Assembly: GCA_902578495.1 (NCBI GenBank)
Contig: CACHCY010000001.1
Span: 123,975 to 187,974 of the forward strand
Reading direction: 5' to 3'
From: an uncultured SAR86 cluster bacterium
GTDB lineage: Bacteria; Pseudomonadota; Gammaproteobacteria; Magnimaribacterales; AG-339-G14
DNA: 64,000 nucleotides
Shown here: piece after piece, positions 29,731-39,912 of the stretch
Numbering within the stretch: position 1 is the stretch's first letter
Layout of the letters: each line of letters starts with the position of its first letter
Notes under the pieces: model-generated
What the model was told of the DNA's origin: nothing
The model's input: the letters and a program-made list of their open reading frames with translations, nothing else
Databases searched by the model: none
Program-made: the position numbers and the translations under genes

Positions 29731-31100
29731 AGATTTGATATCTTTCTTGCAAGCTCTGAGGTAGTCCCTGCTCCCTGAGTTATGATGACCTCATTTCCAG
29801 AGATCATATTTTCGAGTTTTTCAATTACCTCAGTATGATTTTGACAAAATAATACCTTTGAGCCATTCTTTTTAAGAGCTTGAAATAGATCTTTGCCTTC
29901 ATAGCCTTTAATTATCTTCTCGCTTGCGGGATAAATATCAAGCAATAGAAGGTTTTCTATATTTAAAAGAGTTTTTATAAATTCATCAAAAAGATCCTTG
30001 GTTCGCGTGTATCTATGCGGTTGAAAAACAACAATCTTTTTTTTGTTTTTCCATATTTCTGATGCTGTGTCATGAGAATATTTAATCTCTTTGGGATGAT
30101 GTCCGTAATCATCAACAAGAGTAATCTTTTTTGAAAAAATATCATGAGAAATTATTTCAAAACGTCTTTCGATTGAGGAGCAAGTTTTGAGTGATTTTTT
30201 TATGATAGATACATCAATATTTTCTTGAATAGCAGCAACAATCGCAGATGTTGCATTCATCACGTTATGTTCGCCATGCATTGACATGGAAAAGCTATAA
30301 TCTTTTTTAAAGAAATTATCTTGTAGCTTAAAACTTGTTCCTCTAATGTTTTGTTTTATATCTTTGATTTGATAGTCGTTACTTTTATCTTTTCCAAAAG
30401 AAAAAGAATTCCTTGGTATGTTTTTAATAATATTTTTAATCGATTTATCATCGCCATTGGCAATTAAGTAGCCTTGAAAAGGTAATGAGAGACAAAATTT
30501 TTTAAAAGACTTTTTTAAATTATTGAAGTCATTACCATAAGTACCTAAATGATCGTTATCTATATTTGTAACTAAAGCTTTCAGAGGCCTGAGGTTTAAG
30601 AAAGATCCATCACTCTCGTCAGCTTCTGCAATGATATGCTCACCAAGACCTAATTTGGCATTTGATTCAAAAGACTTTACTTTGCCTCCAATGATGTAAG
30701 TAGGATCTAGGCCTGCCTCAGTGAAAATATGAGCCATGATGCAAGTTACGGTCGTTTTTCCATGGCTGCCTGCTACCGCAATGCTATTTTTAAGCATCAT
30801 AAGATTAGCCAACATTTCAGCCCTAGGAATAACTGGTATGCCCATAGAAATTGCTTTTTTAAGCTCAACATTTTTTTTTGATATTGCCGATGAAATCACT
30901 ACAAGATCTTTTTTTAAGACATTTTTTTCTTTGTGGCCTTTAAAAATTTTTACCCCTAGATTTTTTAATCTTTTTGTCACATTTGTATCCTCTAGATCAC
31001 TTCCTGAGACAGAATAGTCTTGGTTATGAAGAATTTCTGCAATTCCGCTCATACCTGCTCCACCGATACCAATTAGATGAATATTTTTTATGCTGGACAT
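29727..31100 (-). CDS. murC: UDP-N-acetylmuramate--L-alanine ligase
   Basis: IHLIGIGGAGMSGIAEIL, AGSHGKTTVTCIMAHI, DDYGHHPKEI. Confidence 0.98.
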   Translation of the reverse strand: MSSIKNIHLIGIGGAGMSGIAEILHNQDYSVSGSDLEDTNVTKRLKNLGVKIFKGHKEKNVLKKDLVVISSAISKKNVELKKAISMGIPVIPRAEMLANLMMLKNSIAVAGSHGKTTVTCIMAHIFTEAGLDPTYIIGGKVKSFESNAKLGLGEHIIAEADESDGSFLNLRPLKALVTNIDNDHLGTYGNDFNNLKKSFKKFCLSLPFQGYLIANGDDKSIKNIIKNIPRNSFSFGKDKSNDYQIKDIKQNIRGTSFKLQDNFFKKDYSFSMSMHGEHNVMNATSAIVAAIQENIDVSIIKKSLKTCSSIERRFEIISHDIFSKKITLVDDYGHHPKEIKYSHDTASEIWKNKKKIVVFQPHRYTRTKDLFDEFIKTLLNIENLLLLDIYPASEKIIKGYEGKDLFQALKKNGSKVLFCQNHTEVIEKLENMISGNEVIITQGAGTTSELARKISNL

Positions 31101-32170
31101 TAGATATTTAAATTATCAATGATAATTTTCGAAGAGTTACTAAATGAATTCTTATTAAGTTGCTCATAATAACTTTTTACAGAAGTATTATCTAAAATTG
31201 ATTTTCTGAGGCTTGATATCAAGTTATCAATATCGGCATCTTGTTCAAAAACCTTTCCAAATCCTCTTTCTTCAAAAAATTTTGCATTTAAAATTTGGTG
31301 ATTATCAATTGAATTTGGAATTGGGATTATAAATGCTGATCTTCTAACCTTGATTAATTCTGATATTGTCAGCGCGCCTCCCCTACAAATGACAATATCG
31401 CTCCATTCATATGCTTCCCTCATATCATCTATAAATTCACTTACTGTGAACTGATTATTTACATTATTTTTCTTATAAGCTTCTTGGGTGATTTCTCTAT
31501 GTTTTAATCCACACTGATGACGGATTTTCAAGCTGTTTATATCGATTCCCCCAAGAACTTTTGGAACCAAATGATTTAAAAAATCTGAACCTTGGCTGCC
31601 ACCAATTATTAGAAGGTTGTTGAACTGATCAATATTTTTTTGTTTTAAGCCTAAAAGTTCATCCCGTATAGGATTGCCACTATCAACAAGAAAATTGACT
31701 TTAGTTTTTTTGAAATAATTAGATGCCTGACCGAAGCCCAAAAATACTTTATCAAGATATTTTAACTTTGAAAGAATCCTTATTGCAGAACCAGGTATTG
31801 AATTTTGCTCTTGTGCGTAGATTGTTCTTAAAGGGAAAAATAAAGCGATCAATGAAGTGTATCCTCCAAAAACAATCATTTGATCATTCTGACTGGAGAA
31901 AACTCTATATTTGAAAAAAAATTTTAATCCAGAGCGAAATAATTTTAGAACTGAAGAAAGTTTATTAATCAAGCCCTTTCCTCTGAAACCTACCAAATCA
32001 TATTCTATAAATTTGATACCAAGCTTTTTACATATATTTTTCTCAAGTCCTCTGGCTGTACCAATCCAGATTATGGAGATATCTTTTTTTAATAAGTCTC
32101 TCGCAATTTGCTCAGCAGGAAATACATGACCTCCTGTTCCTCCAGCAACTATGAAGAATTTTTTAGAAAT
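31100..32170 (-). CDS. murG: UDP-N-acetylglucosamine transferase MurG; ORF extended upstream of the supplied call, apparent ATT start
   Basis: Upstream of the called TTG the frame continues SKKFFIVAGGTGGHVFPAEQIARDLLKKDISIIWIGTARGLEKNICKKLGIKFIEYDLVGFRGKG (canonical MurG N-terminus); GAGGAGG SD 4 nt before ATT. Confidence 0.88.
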   Translation of the reverse strand: MSKKFFIVAGGTGGHVFPAEQIARDLLKKDISIIWIGTARGLEKNICKKLGIKFIEYDLVGFRGKGLINKLSSVLKLFRSGLKFFFKYRVFSSQNDQMIVFGGYTSLIALFFPLRTIYAQEQNSIPGSAIRILSKLKYLDKVFLGFGQASNYFKKTKVNFLVDSGNPIRDELLGLKQKNIDQFNNLLIIGGSQGSDFLNHLVPKVLGGIDINSLKIRHQCGLKHREITQEAYKKNNVNNQFTVSEFIDDMREAYEWSDIVICRGGALTISELIKVRRSAFIIPIPNSIDNHQILNAKFFEERGFGKVFEQDADIDNLISSLRKSILDNTSVKSYYEQLNKNSFSNSSKIIIDNLNI

Positions 32171-33335
32171 TTTTCCTCCTCGATATCACTTTATGTCTAT
32201 CTGATTCATTTAATTCAAAATATATTCTTTGAATCAGTGAAATCAAAATAAAGGTCAGAAATAAATTGGAACCGCCATAGCTCAAAAAAGGCAACGTCAG
32301 CCCTTTTGTAGGAAGTAGTCCGATAGACACGCCGATATTGATAAAAACATGTAACCCAATCAGAGTACCTATGCCATATGCAATAAATGAATTAAACATT
32401 TGATTCATTTGTCTTGCTAAACGTCCAATCATGAAACATCTTATGACTAAAACTAGAAAAATAAAAATTAAAATTAATCCAAAAAAACTACCAAATTCTT
32501 CCAAAATAATTGAAAAAACAAAGTCAGTTTGAGCATCTGGCAGTAAATTTAATTTCAACCAACTTTCTCCATATCCGGTGCCAAACCAGTCACCTCTGCC
32601 AATAGCAGAAAAGGATCTTGTCAGTTGATATCCTCCTTCTTGGGCATTTTCCCATGGATTCATAAATGTAAGTATTCTTTGAAATCTCCAAGGAACCAAA
32701 AAAATCATCAAAATAAATGTTAAAAGACCTACCATGGAGATTGCAATAAAATGAACAATAGGCGCACCAGCTATGAACATAATTGTGAGAGTGACCAAGA
32801 AGATAATTGCTGAAGAACCTAGATCTGGTTGCAATAAAATTAAAGAAATAAGAGAAACCATTATGAAAATGGGCTTCCAAAAACCTGTCCAATTTGATTT
32901 GAATTCTTCTTTCTTCCTGATACAAAAAGATGATACATAAATCAATAATGATAACTTGGCTAATTCAGCAGGCTGGAAACTAAAACCAAGGAACCTTATC
33001 CACCTCTTTGCTCCGTTTATTTCTGGTGCAAGATTCGGCACTAAGAGTATCAACAAAAGAAAGAGCGATAAAAAAATAAGATATAAATCAATATTTCTCC
33101 ATGTGCTCATCTCAAACCTGAATATAAAAAAGAAAAGAACGAAACCCACCATCAAATTAAATATGTGCCTAGTGGTTAACTCGTTAAATGAAATGCTCGA
33201 AACCATCAAGATTCCAAAGAAAGCTAAGAAAATAGATATTGTTATTGTTGTGAAGTCGAAATTATCAAAATTAATGTTCCGATCGTGACTTCCAAATAAA
33301 ATTCTATTTACAAAGTTTTGCTTTCTAGCCAACAT
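32163..33335 (-). CDS. ftsW: Lipid II polymerase FtsW (SEDS)
   Basis: GAKRWIRFLGFSFQPAELAKLSLLIY, PDLGSSAII, LPTKGLTLPFLSYGGS. Confidence 0.97.
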   Translation of the reverse strand: MLARKQNFVNRILFGSHDRNINFDNFDFTTITISIFLAFFGILMVSSISFNELTTRHIFNLMVGFVLFFFIFRFEMSTWRNIDLYLIFLSLFLLLILLVPNLAPEINGAKRWIRFLGFSFQPAELAKLSLLIYVSSFCIRKKEEFKSNWTGFWKPIFIMVSLISLILLQPDLGSSAIIFLVTLTIMFIAGAPIVHFIAISMVGLLTFILMIFLVPWRFQRILTFMNPWENAQEGGYQLTRSFSAIGRGDWFGTGYGESWLKLNLLPDAQTDFVFSIILEEFGSFFGLILIFIFLVLVIRCFMIGRLARQMNQMFNSFIAYGIGTLIGLHVFINIGVSIGLLPTKGLTLPFLSYGGSNLFLTFILISLIQRIYFELNESDRHKVISRRKNF

Positions 33336-34560
33336 ATTTTTTGATTAATTCTTTAAACTTAGACCCTCTTTCTTCAAAGTTTTGAAATTCATCAAAACTT
33401 GAACAACCGGGAGAAAATAAGACCAAATCATTTTTAGTTGAATAATTAATAGCCTCTTTCACAGCTCGAGCCATACTCTCAAGCACGATTGGGTTTAACT
33501 CTTCTATTTCATTTGAAATCTTTTCTCTGTCCGCACCATAAACAAAAACTTTCTTAGTATTTCTCTTAAGAACCTCCATAAGTGGTCTAAAACTTAGATT
33601 CTTTTTTAACCCGCCCATAATTAAAATAATTTTTTCATCTTTATATTTATTTATTGCAGCATTAAGTGAATGTGGATTGGTAGATTTAGAGTCATTTATG
33701 ATGGTGAGGTGTTTATTTAAAGAAATATCTTCAAGGCGATGGGGAAGCGGATTAAAGGTAAGTATTTTCTCCTCAATGGATTTTTTTTTGAGGCCTAGGT
33801 ATAAAAGAATCCTTTTTACAGCTTCTTTATTATAAATTTCATGATCTGTGATCTCAGGCAGAATGAAATCTAAATCTAATCCTAATCCTTCAGGTCCAAT
33901 TTTAAAGTTTGAGTTTTCAAATATCCTTTTTTTTATTTTTGTGTACTGTTCAAAAGAATCGTGAACATCTAAATGATCAGGAGAAATATTTAATAATACA
34001 GAAGCTAAGCTTGATAAAGACTTTGTCCTTTCTATCTGAAAAGAAGATACTTCGATTACAAAATAATCCAGTTGATCTTCAATGTGATCAAGCACAGGAA
34101 AACCATTATTTCCTATACCTTTAACCTTAAGCTCCAAGGATTTCATGATGTGTTGAAGCAAAGATACTACAGATGTTTTTCCGTTTGTTCCTGTAACAAG
34201 AATTGATTTTTTAGCATGAAATTTCAAAAAGAGATCTAAATCTGAAAGGATTTCAATGTTATGAGTGTTCAACTTTTTAACTATTTCATGACTGATATCA
34301 AATCCAGGACTGACATAACACGATCGAACCTCATCAAAAGCTATCTCCTTGAGATTAGAAATAATTAGAGGATTTTTACTTTTTTTAAGTAATTCTTTTT
34401 TGCATGGAGGATCATCTCTGGTATCAAAAATAATTGGCTCTTGTTCAAATTTTATTAAGTAATTAAAAAGAGATAAGCCGGTTTGACCAAGTCCTAAAAT
34501 AAGTGATCGTGAAGTTTTTTTTGACACTTGGCTACCTAAGTCTGAGGGTAGCAAATCCAA
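33325..34560 (-). CDS. murD: UDP-N-acetylmuramoylalanine--D-glutamate ligase
   Basis: ILVTGTNGKTSVVSLLQHI, LLNISPDHLDVHDS, NDSKSTNPHSL. Confidence 0.96.
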   Translation of the reverse strand: MDLLPSDLGSQVSKKTSRSLILGLGQTGLSLFNYLIKFEQEPIIFDTRDDPPCKKELLKKSKNPLIISNLKEIAFDEVRSCYVSPGFDISHEIVKKLNTHNIEILSDLDLFLKFHAKKSILVTGTNGKTSVVSLLQHIMKSLELKVKGIGNNGFPVLDHIEDQLDYFVIEVSSFQIERTKSLSSLASVLLNISPDHLDVHDSFEQYTKIKKRIFENSNFKIGPEGLGLDLDFILPEITDHEIYNKEAVKRILLYLGLKKKSIEEKILTFNPLPHRLEDISLNKHLTIINDSKSTNPHSLNAAINKYKDEKIILIMGGLKKNLSFRPLMEVLKRNTKKVFVYGADREKISNEIEELNPIVLESMARAVKEAINYSTKNDLVLFSPGCSSFDEFQNFEERGSKFKELIKKYVG

Positions 34561-35614
34561 TAAGAATTAGAATTAATGTAATTATCCAGAATCTCACAAT
34601 AATCTTTGGTTCTGCCCATCCTGATAATTCAAAATGGTGATGCAAAGGAGCCATTTTGAACACCCTTTTACCAGTTAATTTGTATGAAGTAACCTGGATC
34701 ATGACAGATAACGTCTCGGCAACAAAAACTCCTGCCATTATCGCAAATACTATTTCTTGCCTTATCATAACCGCAATTGCTCCAAGTGCTGCCCCTAATG
34801 AAAGAGAGCCTACATCTCCCATAAAGACTTGAGCAGGATAAGTATTGAACCATAGAAATCCAATTCCAGAGCCTACAATAGCTCCACAAAATACAAGCAT
34901 TTCACCTGATAGTGGCAAGTATGGAATATTGAGATAATCTGCAATGATTATGTTTCCAGATGCATATCCAAGAACCCCTAAAGCAGCTGCAATCATTACT
35001 GAAGGCATTATTGCAAGACCATCCAAGCCATCTGTAAGATTCACCGCACTACTTGAGCCAACAATTACAAAATAAGAAAAGAAAATAAAAAATAAACCTA
35101 ACGGCAAAGAAAAATCTTTGAAAAAAGGAATTATTAAGCTCGTCTCAAGGGGATTAGTGGAATATGTATAAAAGATTATTATGCCGATAAAAGCTGATAG
35201 AGACTGCCAAAAAAACTTCTGCCTACTTGTAAGTCCATTGCTTGACTGAGTTTTTAGTTTAGTTAAATCATCTATCCAGCCAATTACCCCAAATGAAACC
35301 GTCATAAATAATACCAACCACAGGTACTTATTTGATAAGTCCCCCCAACAAAAAACTGAAAATACTACAGCTGCTAAGATCAGCAGCCCTCCCATTGTTG
35401 GAGTTCCTTCTTTAACAAGATGTCTTTCGGGTCCTTCTTTTCTAATGTATTGATTAAACCTTTCCATTTTCAAAAAATTAATGAACCAATTTCCAAAGGA
35501 TAGGCAAAAAATCAATGAAGTTAGAGTGGCTAAAATTGCTCTAAAAGTAAGATAATTGAAAATCCTCAAGGGACCATAGCTTTCAGCTAAAATTTCTAAA
35601 ATAGGTAAAAACAT
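34532..35614 (-). CDS. mraY: Phospho-N-acetylmuramoyl-pentapeptide transferase
   Basis: GTPTMGGLLIL, NLTDGLDGLAI, FMGDVGSLSLGAALG, HHHFELSGW. Confidence 0.98.
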   Translation of the reverse strand: MFLPILEILAESYGPLRIFNYLTFRAILATLTSLIFCLSFGNWFINFLKMERFNQYIRKEGPERHLVKEGTPTMGGLLILAAVVFSVFCWGDLSNKYLWLVLFMTVSFGVIGWIDDLTKLKTQSSNGLTSRQKFFWQSLSAFIGIIIFYTYSTNPLETSLIIPFFKDFSLPLGLFFIFFSYFVIVGSSSAVNLTDGLDGLAIMPSVMIAAALGVLGYASGNIIIADYLNIPYLPLSGEMLVFCGAIVGSGIGFLWFNTYPAQVFMGDVGSLSLGAALGAIAVMIRQEIVFAIMAGVFVAETLSVMIQVTSYKLTGKRVFKMAPLHHHFELSGWAEPKIIVRFWIITLILILIGFATLRLR

Positions 35615-36852
35615 TATTTAAAAATATTCATGCAGTCTTCTATTTTAACTGATCTAGATGCCTTAAATAACATGGCAGTATTTTTACTCAATAAAGATCC
35701 GATCTTTTCTTCTGCATTAGCAATATTTATTTTGACTACATTCTCCTTCGAGAGTTCAAATTTGGAGTTAAATAAAAAAACGTAATCAAATCTCTCACAG
35801 GCTTCATCGATTATTTTTTTCATTTCTTGCTGAAAGTCTTTACCAAGCTCTTTCATATCACCAATAACACAAATTTTATTTTTTTTATCAGTAGAATCTA
35901 AGACTCTAAATGCCTCTTTAAATGAATCAGGATTTGCATTGTAAGTATCATCAATTATCAAAACACCCTTGGAATTATAGCCTTGCTCTGTCCTAGATGG
36001 GACGACAACATCTTTTGATAAATTATATATTTGATCAAAAGAGATATTTTCTATGCCTAAACTTACTAGAATAGCTTCTACACACTTACTGTTTGATTTT
36101 TTTGCATTTAATCCATCACTAGAAAAGGATCTGATCTTTTTATCATGAGACTTTGCATGAAACTCACTGAGATGAGCATTAATATCTGGGAAGATACAAG
36201 TTCCTTGAAGTAAAACATTTTTAAAAATATCAGATTTCTCTTGTGCAACTCCCTCAAGATTTATTAATTTTTCTAGGTGAGCTTTTCCAATTGATGTGAT
36301 GACTCCTACTTCGGGCTGCAATATTGACGACAATTCATTTATTTCACCAAAGTCATTCGTTCCTATCTCAAAAATTCCAAATTTATGATGTTTTTTTAAT
36401 TCTAGGAGACTAAAGCATAATCCGTAAAAATTATTCCAGTTTCCTGGTGATACATAAATTTGAGATGGATCAAATTTGTTGGATAAAAGAGAGCTCAATA
36501 GCAATTTAGTCGAAGTTTTACCATTACTTCCAGTGATGCCTACAACTTTACCTTCAAACTTTTTTCTTTGATATTTAGCTAAAAAAGATAAACATTCATG
36601 AGTTGAATTAACGCCTAAAATTTTTTCATCTTGAGGATGATTTTTTTCAGAAATAATAAAAGAGGCTCCCCTATCCAGTGCTTCATCAATAAAATCATGC
36701 CCATTGATATTAGGCCCCTTTAAAGCAAGAAAACAATCACCTTTTGAAATTTTTCTAGAGTCTGTAACTATTTTTGAGGATACAAATTCTTTCATAGGTT
36801 TCTCAAGGTTTAATTTAGCGGCTAATATTTGGTTTGAAAATTCAAATAGCAT
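35614..36852 (-). CDS. murF: UDP-MurNAc-tripeptide--D-alanyl-D-alanine ligase
   Basis: GITGSNGKTSTKLLLSSLL, DDTYNANPDSFKEAFRVL, GDMKELG. Confidence 0.96.
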   Translation of the reverse strand: MLFEFSNQILAAKLNLEKPMKEFVSSKIVTDSRKISKGDCFLALKGPNINGHDFIDEALDRGASFIISEKNHPQDEKILGVNSTHECLSFLAKYQRKKFEGKVVGITGSNGKTSTKLLLSSLLSNKFDPSQIYVSPGNWNNFYGLCFSLLELKKHHKFGIFEIGTNDFGEINELSSILQPEVGVITSIGKAHLEKLINLEGVAQEKSDIFKNVLLQGTCIFPDINAHLSEFHAKSHDKKIRSFSSDGLNAKKSNSKCVEAILVSLGIENISFDQIYNLSKDVVVPSRTEQGYNSKGVLIIDDTYNANPDSFKEAFRVLDSTDKKNKICVIGDMKELGKDFQQEMKKIIDEACERFDYVFLFNSKFELSKENVVKINIANAEEKIGSLLSKNTAMLFKASRSVKIEDCMNIFK

Positions 36853-38281
36853 TCTTAAACCTCATCACCACTTCAAAATCACTAAAATCTTTTCTTAATC
36901 CATTCTCAAATTCTTGATAATTTTCATTTCCCTTGCCTGCAATTAATAATGCGGAACCGGGTTTACTATTAACAAGTGATTCAAGTGATTCAAGAATAGC
37001 TTCTTTTCTATCAAAAATTACTTTTATATTCTTTGATGAACACTCTGATAATATATCTTCAACAATTGTTTCAGGATCTTCACTCCTAGGATTATCGTTG
37101 GTAACGAAAACCTGATCAGCTAAATTTTCTGCTATTTTTCCCATCTTTGACCTTTTAGATCTATCCCTTTCACCGCCACATCCAAATAGACAAATTAAAT
37201 TTCCAGAATGTGTGCTTCTTAAAGATTTTAAACTTGCATCCAATGCATCAGGAGTATGTGCAAAATCTATAAAAACATCTCTTCCATCAAAATCTATTTT
37301 TTGATTTCTTCCTTCGGGCAGGCTAAGGTCAAAAATATCTATGCTTGATAAATCAACGTCTTGGTTTGCAACCTTAAATAAAAGAAGAGCACAAACCAGA
37401 TTTGAGAAATAATGATCTCCTTGGAAGTTAACATTAATTTTTTTCGGCAAGATATCTTCTGAATCCAATAAAAATTTATTTGATGAGCTTTTATGTATGA
37501 ATACATCAGCATCTTTATTATGAAATGAATATGTATAAGAATTTTTGTATTTTTGTTTAAGTTTTGCACCTAAATAATTGTCTTCATTAAATACATATCC
37601 TTCTGACGAAAAGTCATCAGAATCAAAAAAAGATTCTTTTATATCTGAATACTTCTCCATATTGCCATGGTAATCAAGATGGTCCTCAGAGAAACTTGTT
37701 AATCCTTTAAATTTGATTTCGATATCTCCGATCCTTTTTTGATGTATTGCATGAGATGAAACCTCTATCAAACAATTCTCAATATTGTGTTCACTTGATA
37801 TTTCTAAAAACCTATAAAGTTTAAAGATATCAGGAGTTGTCATATTTGAAGATCGTAACTCGAGGCCTGAACCTCCATTTTCAATAGAATTAAAAAAAGA
37901 TACCTTCATATTTAGCTGTTCATGTAATTGTTTGAGAAAATGAATCGTGCTGGTCTTACCATTTGTACCAGTTATACCAAATATCTTTTTAACTTGATTA
38001 AACGCATAGGCCTTATTTGCCAGATGTGCTAGTTTTTCTTCTAACCCAGATACATGAATTATGTTTCTATTATCATTGGCATTATGTATGCCAGTAAGCA
38101 CGGCTAATGCTCCGTTATCAAAGGCATGATCTATATATTTATTTCCATCTCTTTTGGAAGAATTTTTCAATGCAACAAAAATATCTCCTGGATCTATGTC
38201 ATTTGAATTGATGCATAATTTTTTAAATTGAATATCACTTTTTAATTTACTGCCGTCTAATAAATTCTTTAGATTTTTCAT
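36842..38281 (-). CDS. murE: UDP-MurNAc-tripeptide synthetase MurE
   Basis: FGITGTNGKTSTIHFLKQL, DFAHTPDALDASLKSLR, DNPRSEDPETIVEDI. Confidence 0.97.
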   Translation of the reverse strand: MKNLKNLLDGSKLKSDIQFKKLCINSNDIDPGDIFVALKNSSKRDGNKYIDHAFDNGALAVLTGIHNANDNRNIIHVSGLEEKLAHLANKAYAFNQVKKIFGITGTNGKTSTIHFLKQLHEQLNMKVSFFNSIENGGSGLELRSSNMTTPDIFKLYRFLEISSEHNIENCLIEVSSHAIHQKRIGDIEIKFKGLTSFSEDHLDYHGNMEKYSDIKESFFDSDDFSSEGYVFNEDNYLGAKLKQKYKNSYTYSFHNKDADVFIHKSSSNKFLLDSEDILPKKINVNFQGDHYFSNLVCALLLFKVANQDVDLSSIDIFDLSLPEGRNQKIDFDGRDVFIDFAHTPDALDASLKSLRSTHSGNLICLFGCGGERDRSKRSKMGKIAENLADQVFVTNDNPRSEDPETIVEDILSECSSKNIKVIFDRKEAILESLESLVNSKPGSALLIAGKGNENYQEFENGLRKDFSDFEVVMRFKNAI

Positions 38282-39906
38282 GAGGAAGCAAAAATTGATT
38301 TAAAAACATTAGAAAAGATTGGAGCTGCAACATCGGAGCCGCCTGAAACATCATTTTTTGGTTCTTGGACCATTATTGCTAGTAAATATCTCTCACTATT
38401 TTTTTCTATGAATCCTACAAATAGAGCATTTATAGAATCTTCATCATATCCTTGCTGTTTAGAAATGAAGCTTGTCCCTGTTTTCCCACCAACAACTCCA
38501 TCTTTTACTTTGGCTAGTTTTCCAGTCCCTTTATTCACAGTATGGATTAAAATATTTTTTATCTTATCAGTGGTTTCCTTTTTAAGAATTCTTCTTCTTA
38601 TTTCATTACTTTCTGATGAAATAATCTTTAGATTTGCTTCGATACCGTCATTTAAAATTCCAGTATATGCTTTTGCAATATGAAGCAAAGTTGTCTGGAG
38701 ACCATACCCATAACATAAACTAACTAAACCTCTTAAAGAAATATTCTGTTCTCCAGGCAAAAATCCCTCTCTATGATTTAAAAACATCTCACTAAAGTAC
38801 TCTCCGATTCCAAAAGAACGTATTCCAGATATTACTCTTGATTTGTTCATTTGAGAGCAAATTTTTACAGTGCCTACATTGCTTGATTTAGCTATAACTT
38901 CGCTTACAGAAAGAATTCCATAATTTTTAAAATCCTCTGTTCTGTAATCCTCAAATTCAACCCATCCAGGATTAGTATCAATCAAGGTATCTTCGTTAAT
39001 TAATTCATCGTCTAGAGCTAAAGAAATACTAAGAGGTTTTAAAACAGAACCAGGTTCCAAAAGAGAAATCGATGCCTTGTTTGTCACTAAAGAAATATCT
39101 GATAAAGATTTTCTATCGTTGGGATTAAAGCTAGGATAATTAGTTATTGCTAAAATCTCTTCAGAATCTAGATCAATCATTATTGCTGAAGCAGTGCTCG
39201 CATTGTTTTCGATTACAGCTCTTTTCAATTCATCAAAAACAATAAATTGATAATCTGAATCAATAGATAACTTAATTAAGTCGCCATCCTTCTCAGGGAC
39301 AATAACTTCCTCAATAACTTTTCCGTTACCATCTCTTTTAAAATCTATTCTTCCATCTGAGCTATCAAGACTTTTCTGAAAGCTAAGCTCTATTCCTTGA
39401 AGACCATCATTATTTATATCAGTGATCCCAATTAGTTGAGAAAAAGCTTCTCCTTCGGGATAATTTCTGTAGAACCTTTCATCAAAAACAAGTCCTTGAA
39501 TTTTTTCTTTTTTAAGCGCCTCTGCTTTTTCCCTATTTACTTTTTTAGAAATTTGAATGAATTTAAGCCTCTGATTAGATGATCTTTCTCTTAAATTTTG
39601 CTCCTCGATATTTAATAAATCGGAAATAAATTTTATCTCGTCTGGTTTGTACGAAAAATAATTAAGGTCTATTCCAATATCGTAAAAAATAATATCTTCA
39701 GCCAATATTCGATCATTTCTATCGACTATCTTTCCTCGTGATGACTTTATGACTTTACTTTGCGAAATTCGATTTTCAATTTTATCAAATGAAAAGTCTG
39801 CCTCAGTTATTTGGAAAAATATTAATCTTACAAAGAGAAGTGAAAAAAGTACGGGAAGAAAAAACCAGAGAACAAGTTCTCTGGTTTTTTCCGTTTGATG
39901 GCTCAA
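38278..39906 (-). CDS. ftsI: Peptidoglycan D,D-transpeptidase FtsI (PBP3)
   Basis: LLEPGSVLKPLSISLAL, AKSSNVGTVKI, GGKTGTSFIS. Confidence 0.96.
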   Translation of the reverse strand: MSHQTEKTRELVLWFFLPVLFSLLFVRLIFFQITEADFSFDKIENRISQSKVIKSSRGKIVDRNDRILAEDIIFYDIGIDLNYFSYKPDEIKFISDLLNIEEQNLRERSSNQRLKFIQISKKVNREKAEALKKEKIQGLVFDERFYRNYPEGEAFSQLIGITDINNDGLQGIELSFQKSLDSSDGRIDFKRDGNGKVIEEVIVPEKDGDLIKLSIDSDYQFIVFDELKRAVIENNASTASAIMIDLDSEEILAITNYPSFNPNDRKSLSDISLVTNKASISLLEPGSVLKPLSISLALDDELINEDTLIDTNPGWVEFEDYRTEDFKNYGILSVSEVIAKSSNVGTVKICSQMNKSRVISGIRSFGIGEYFSEMFLNHREGFLPGEQNISLRGLVSLCYGYGLQTTLLHIAKAYTGILNDGIEANLKIISSESNEIRRRILKKETTDKIKNILIHTVNKGTGKLAKVKDGVVGGKTGTSFISKQQGYDEDSINALFVGFIEKNSERYLLAIMVQEPKNDVSGGSDVAAPIFSNVFKSIFASS

Positions 39907-39912
39907 AGAAAT

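Noticed and set aside
31723-32129. Plus-strand ORFs opposite murG (31723..31914, 31911..32129)
   Set aside because: Antisense shadows; the minus strand encodes an uninterrupted canonical MurG.
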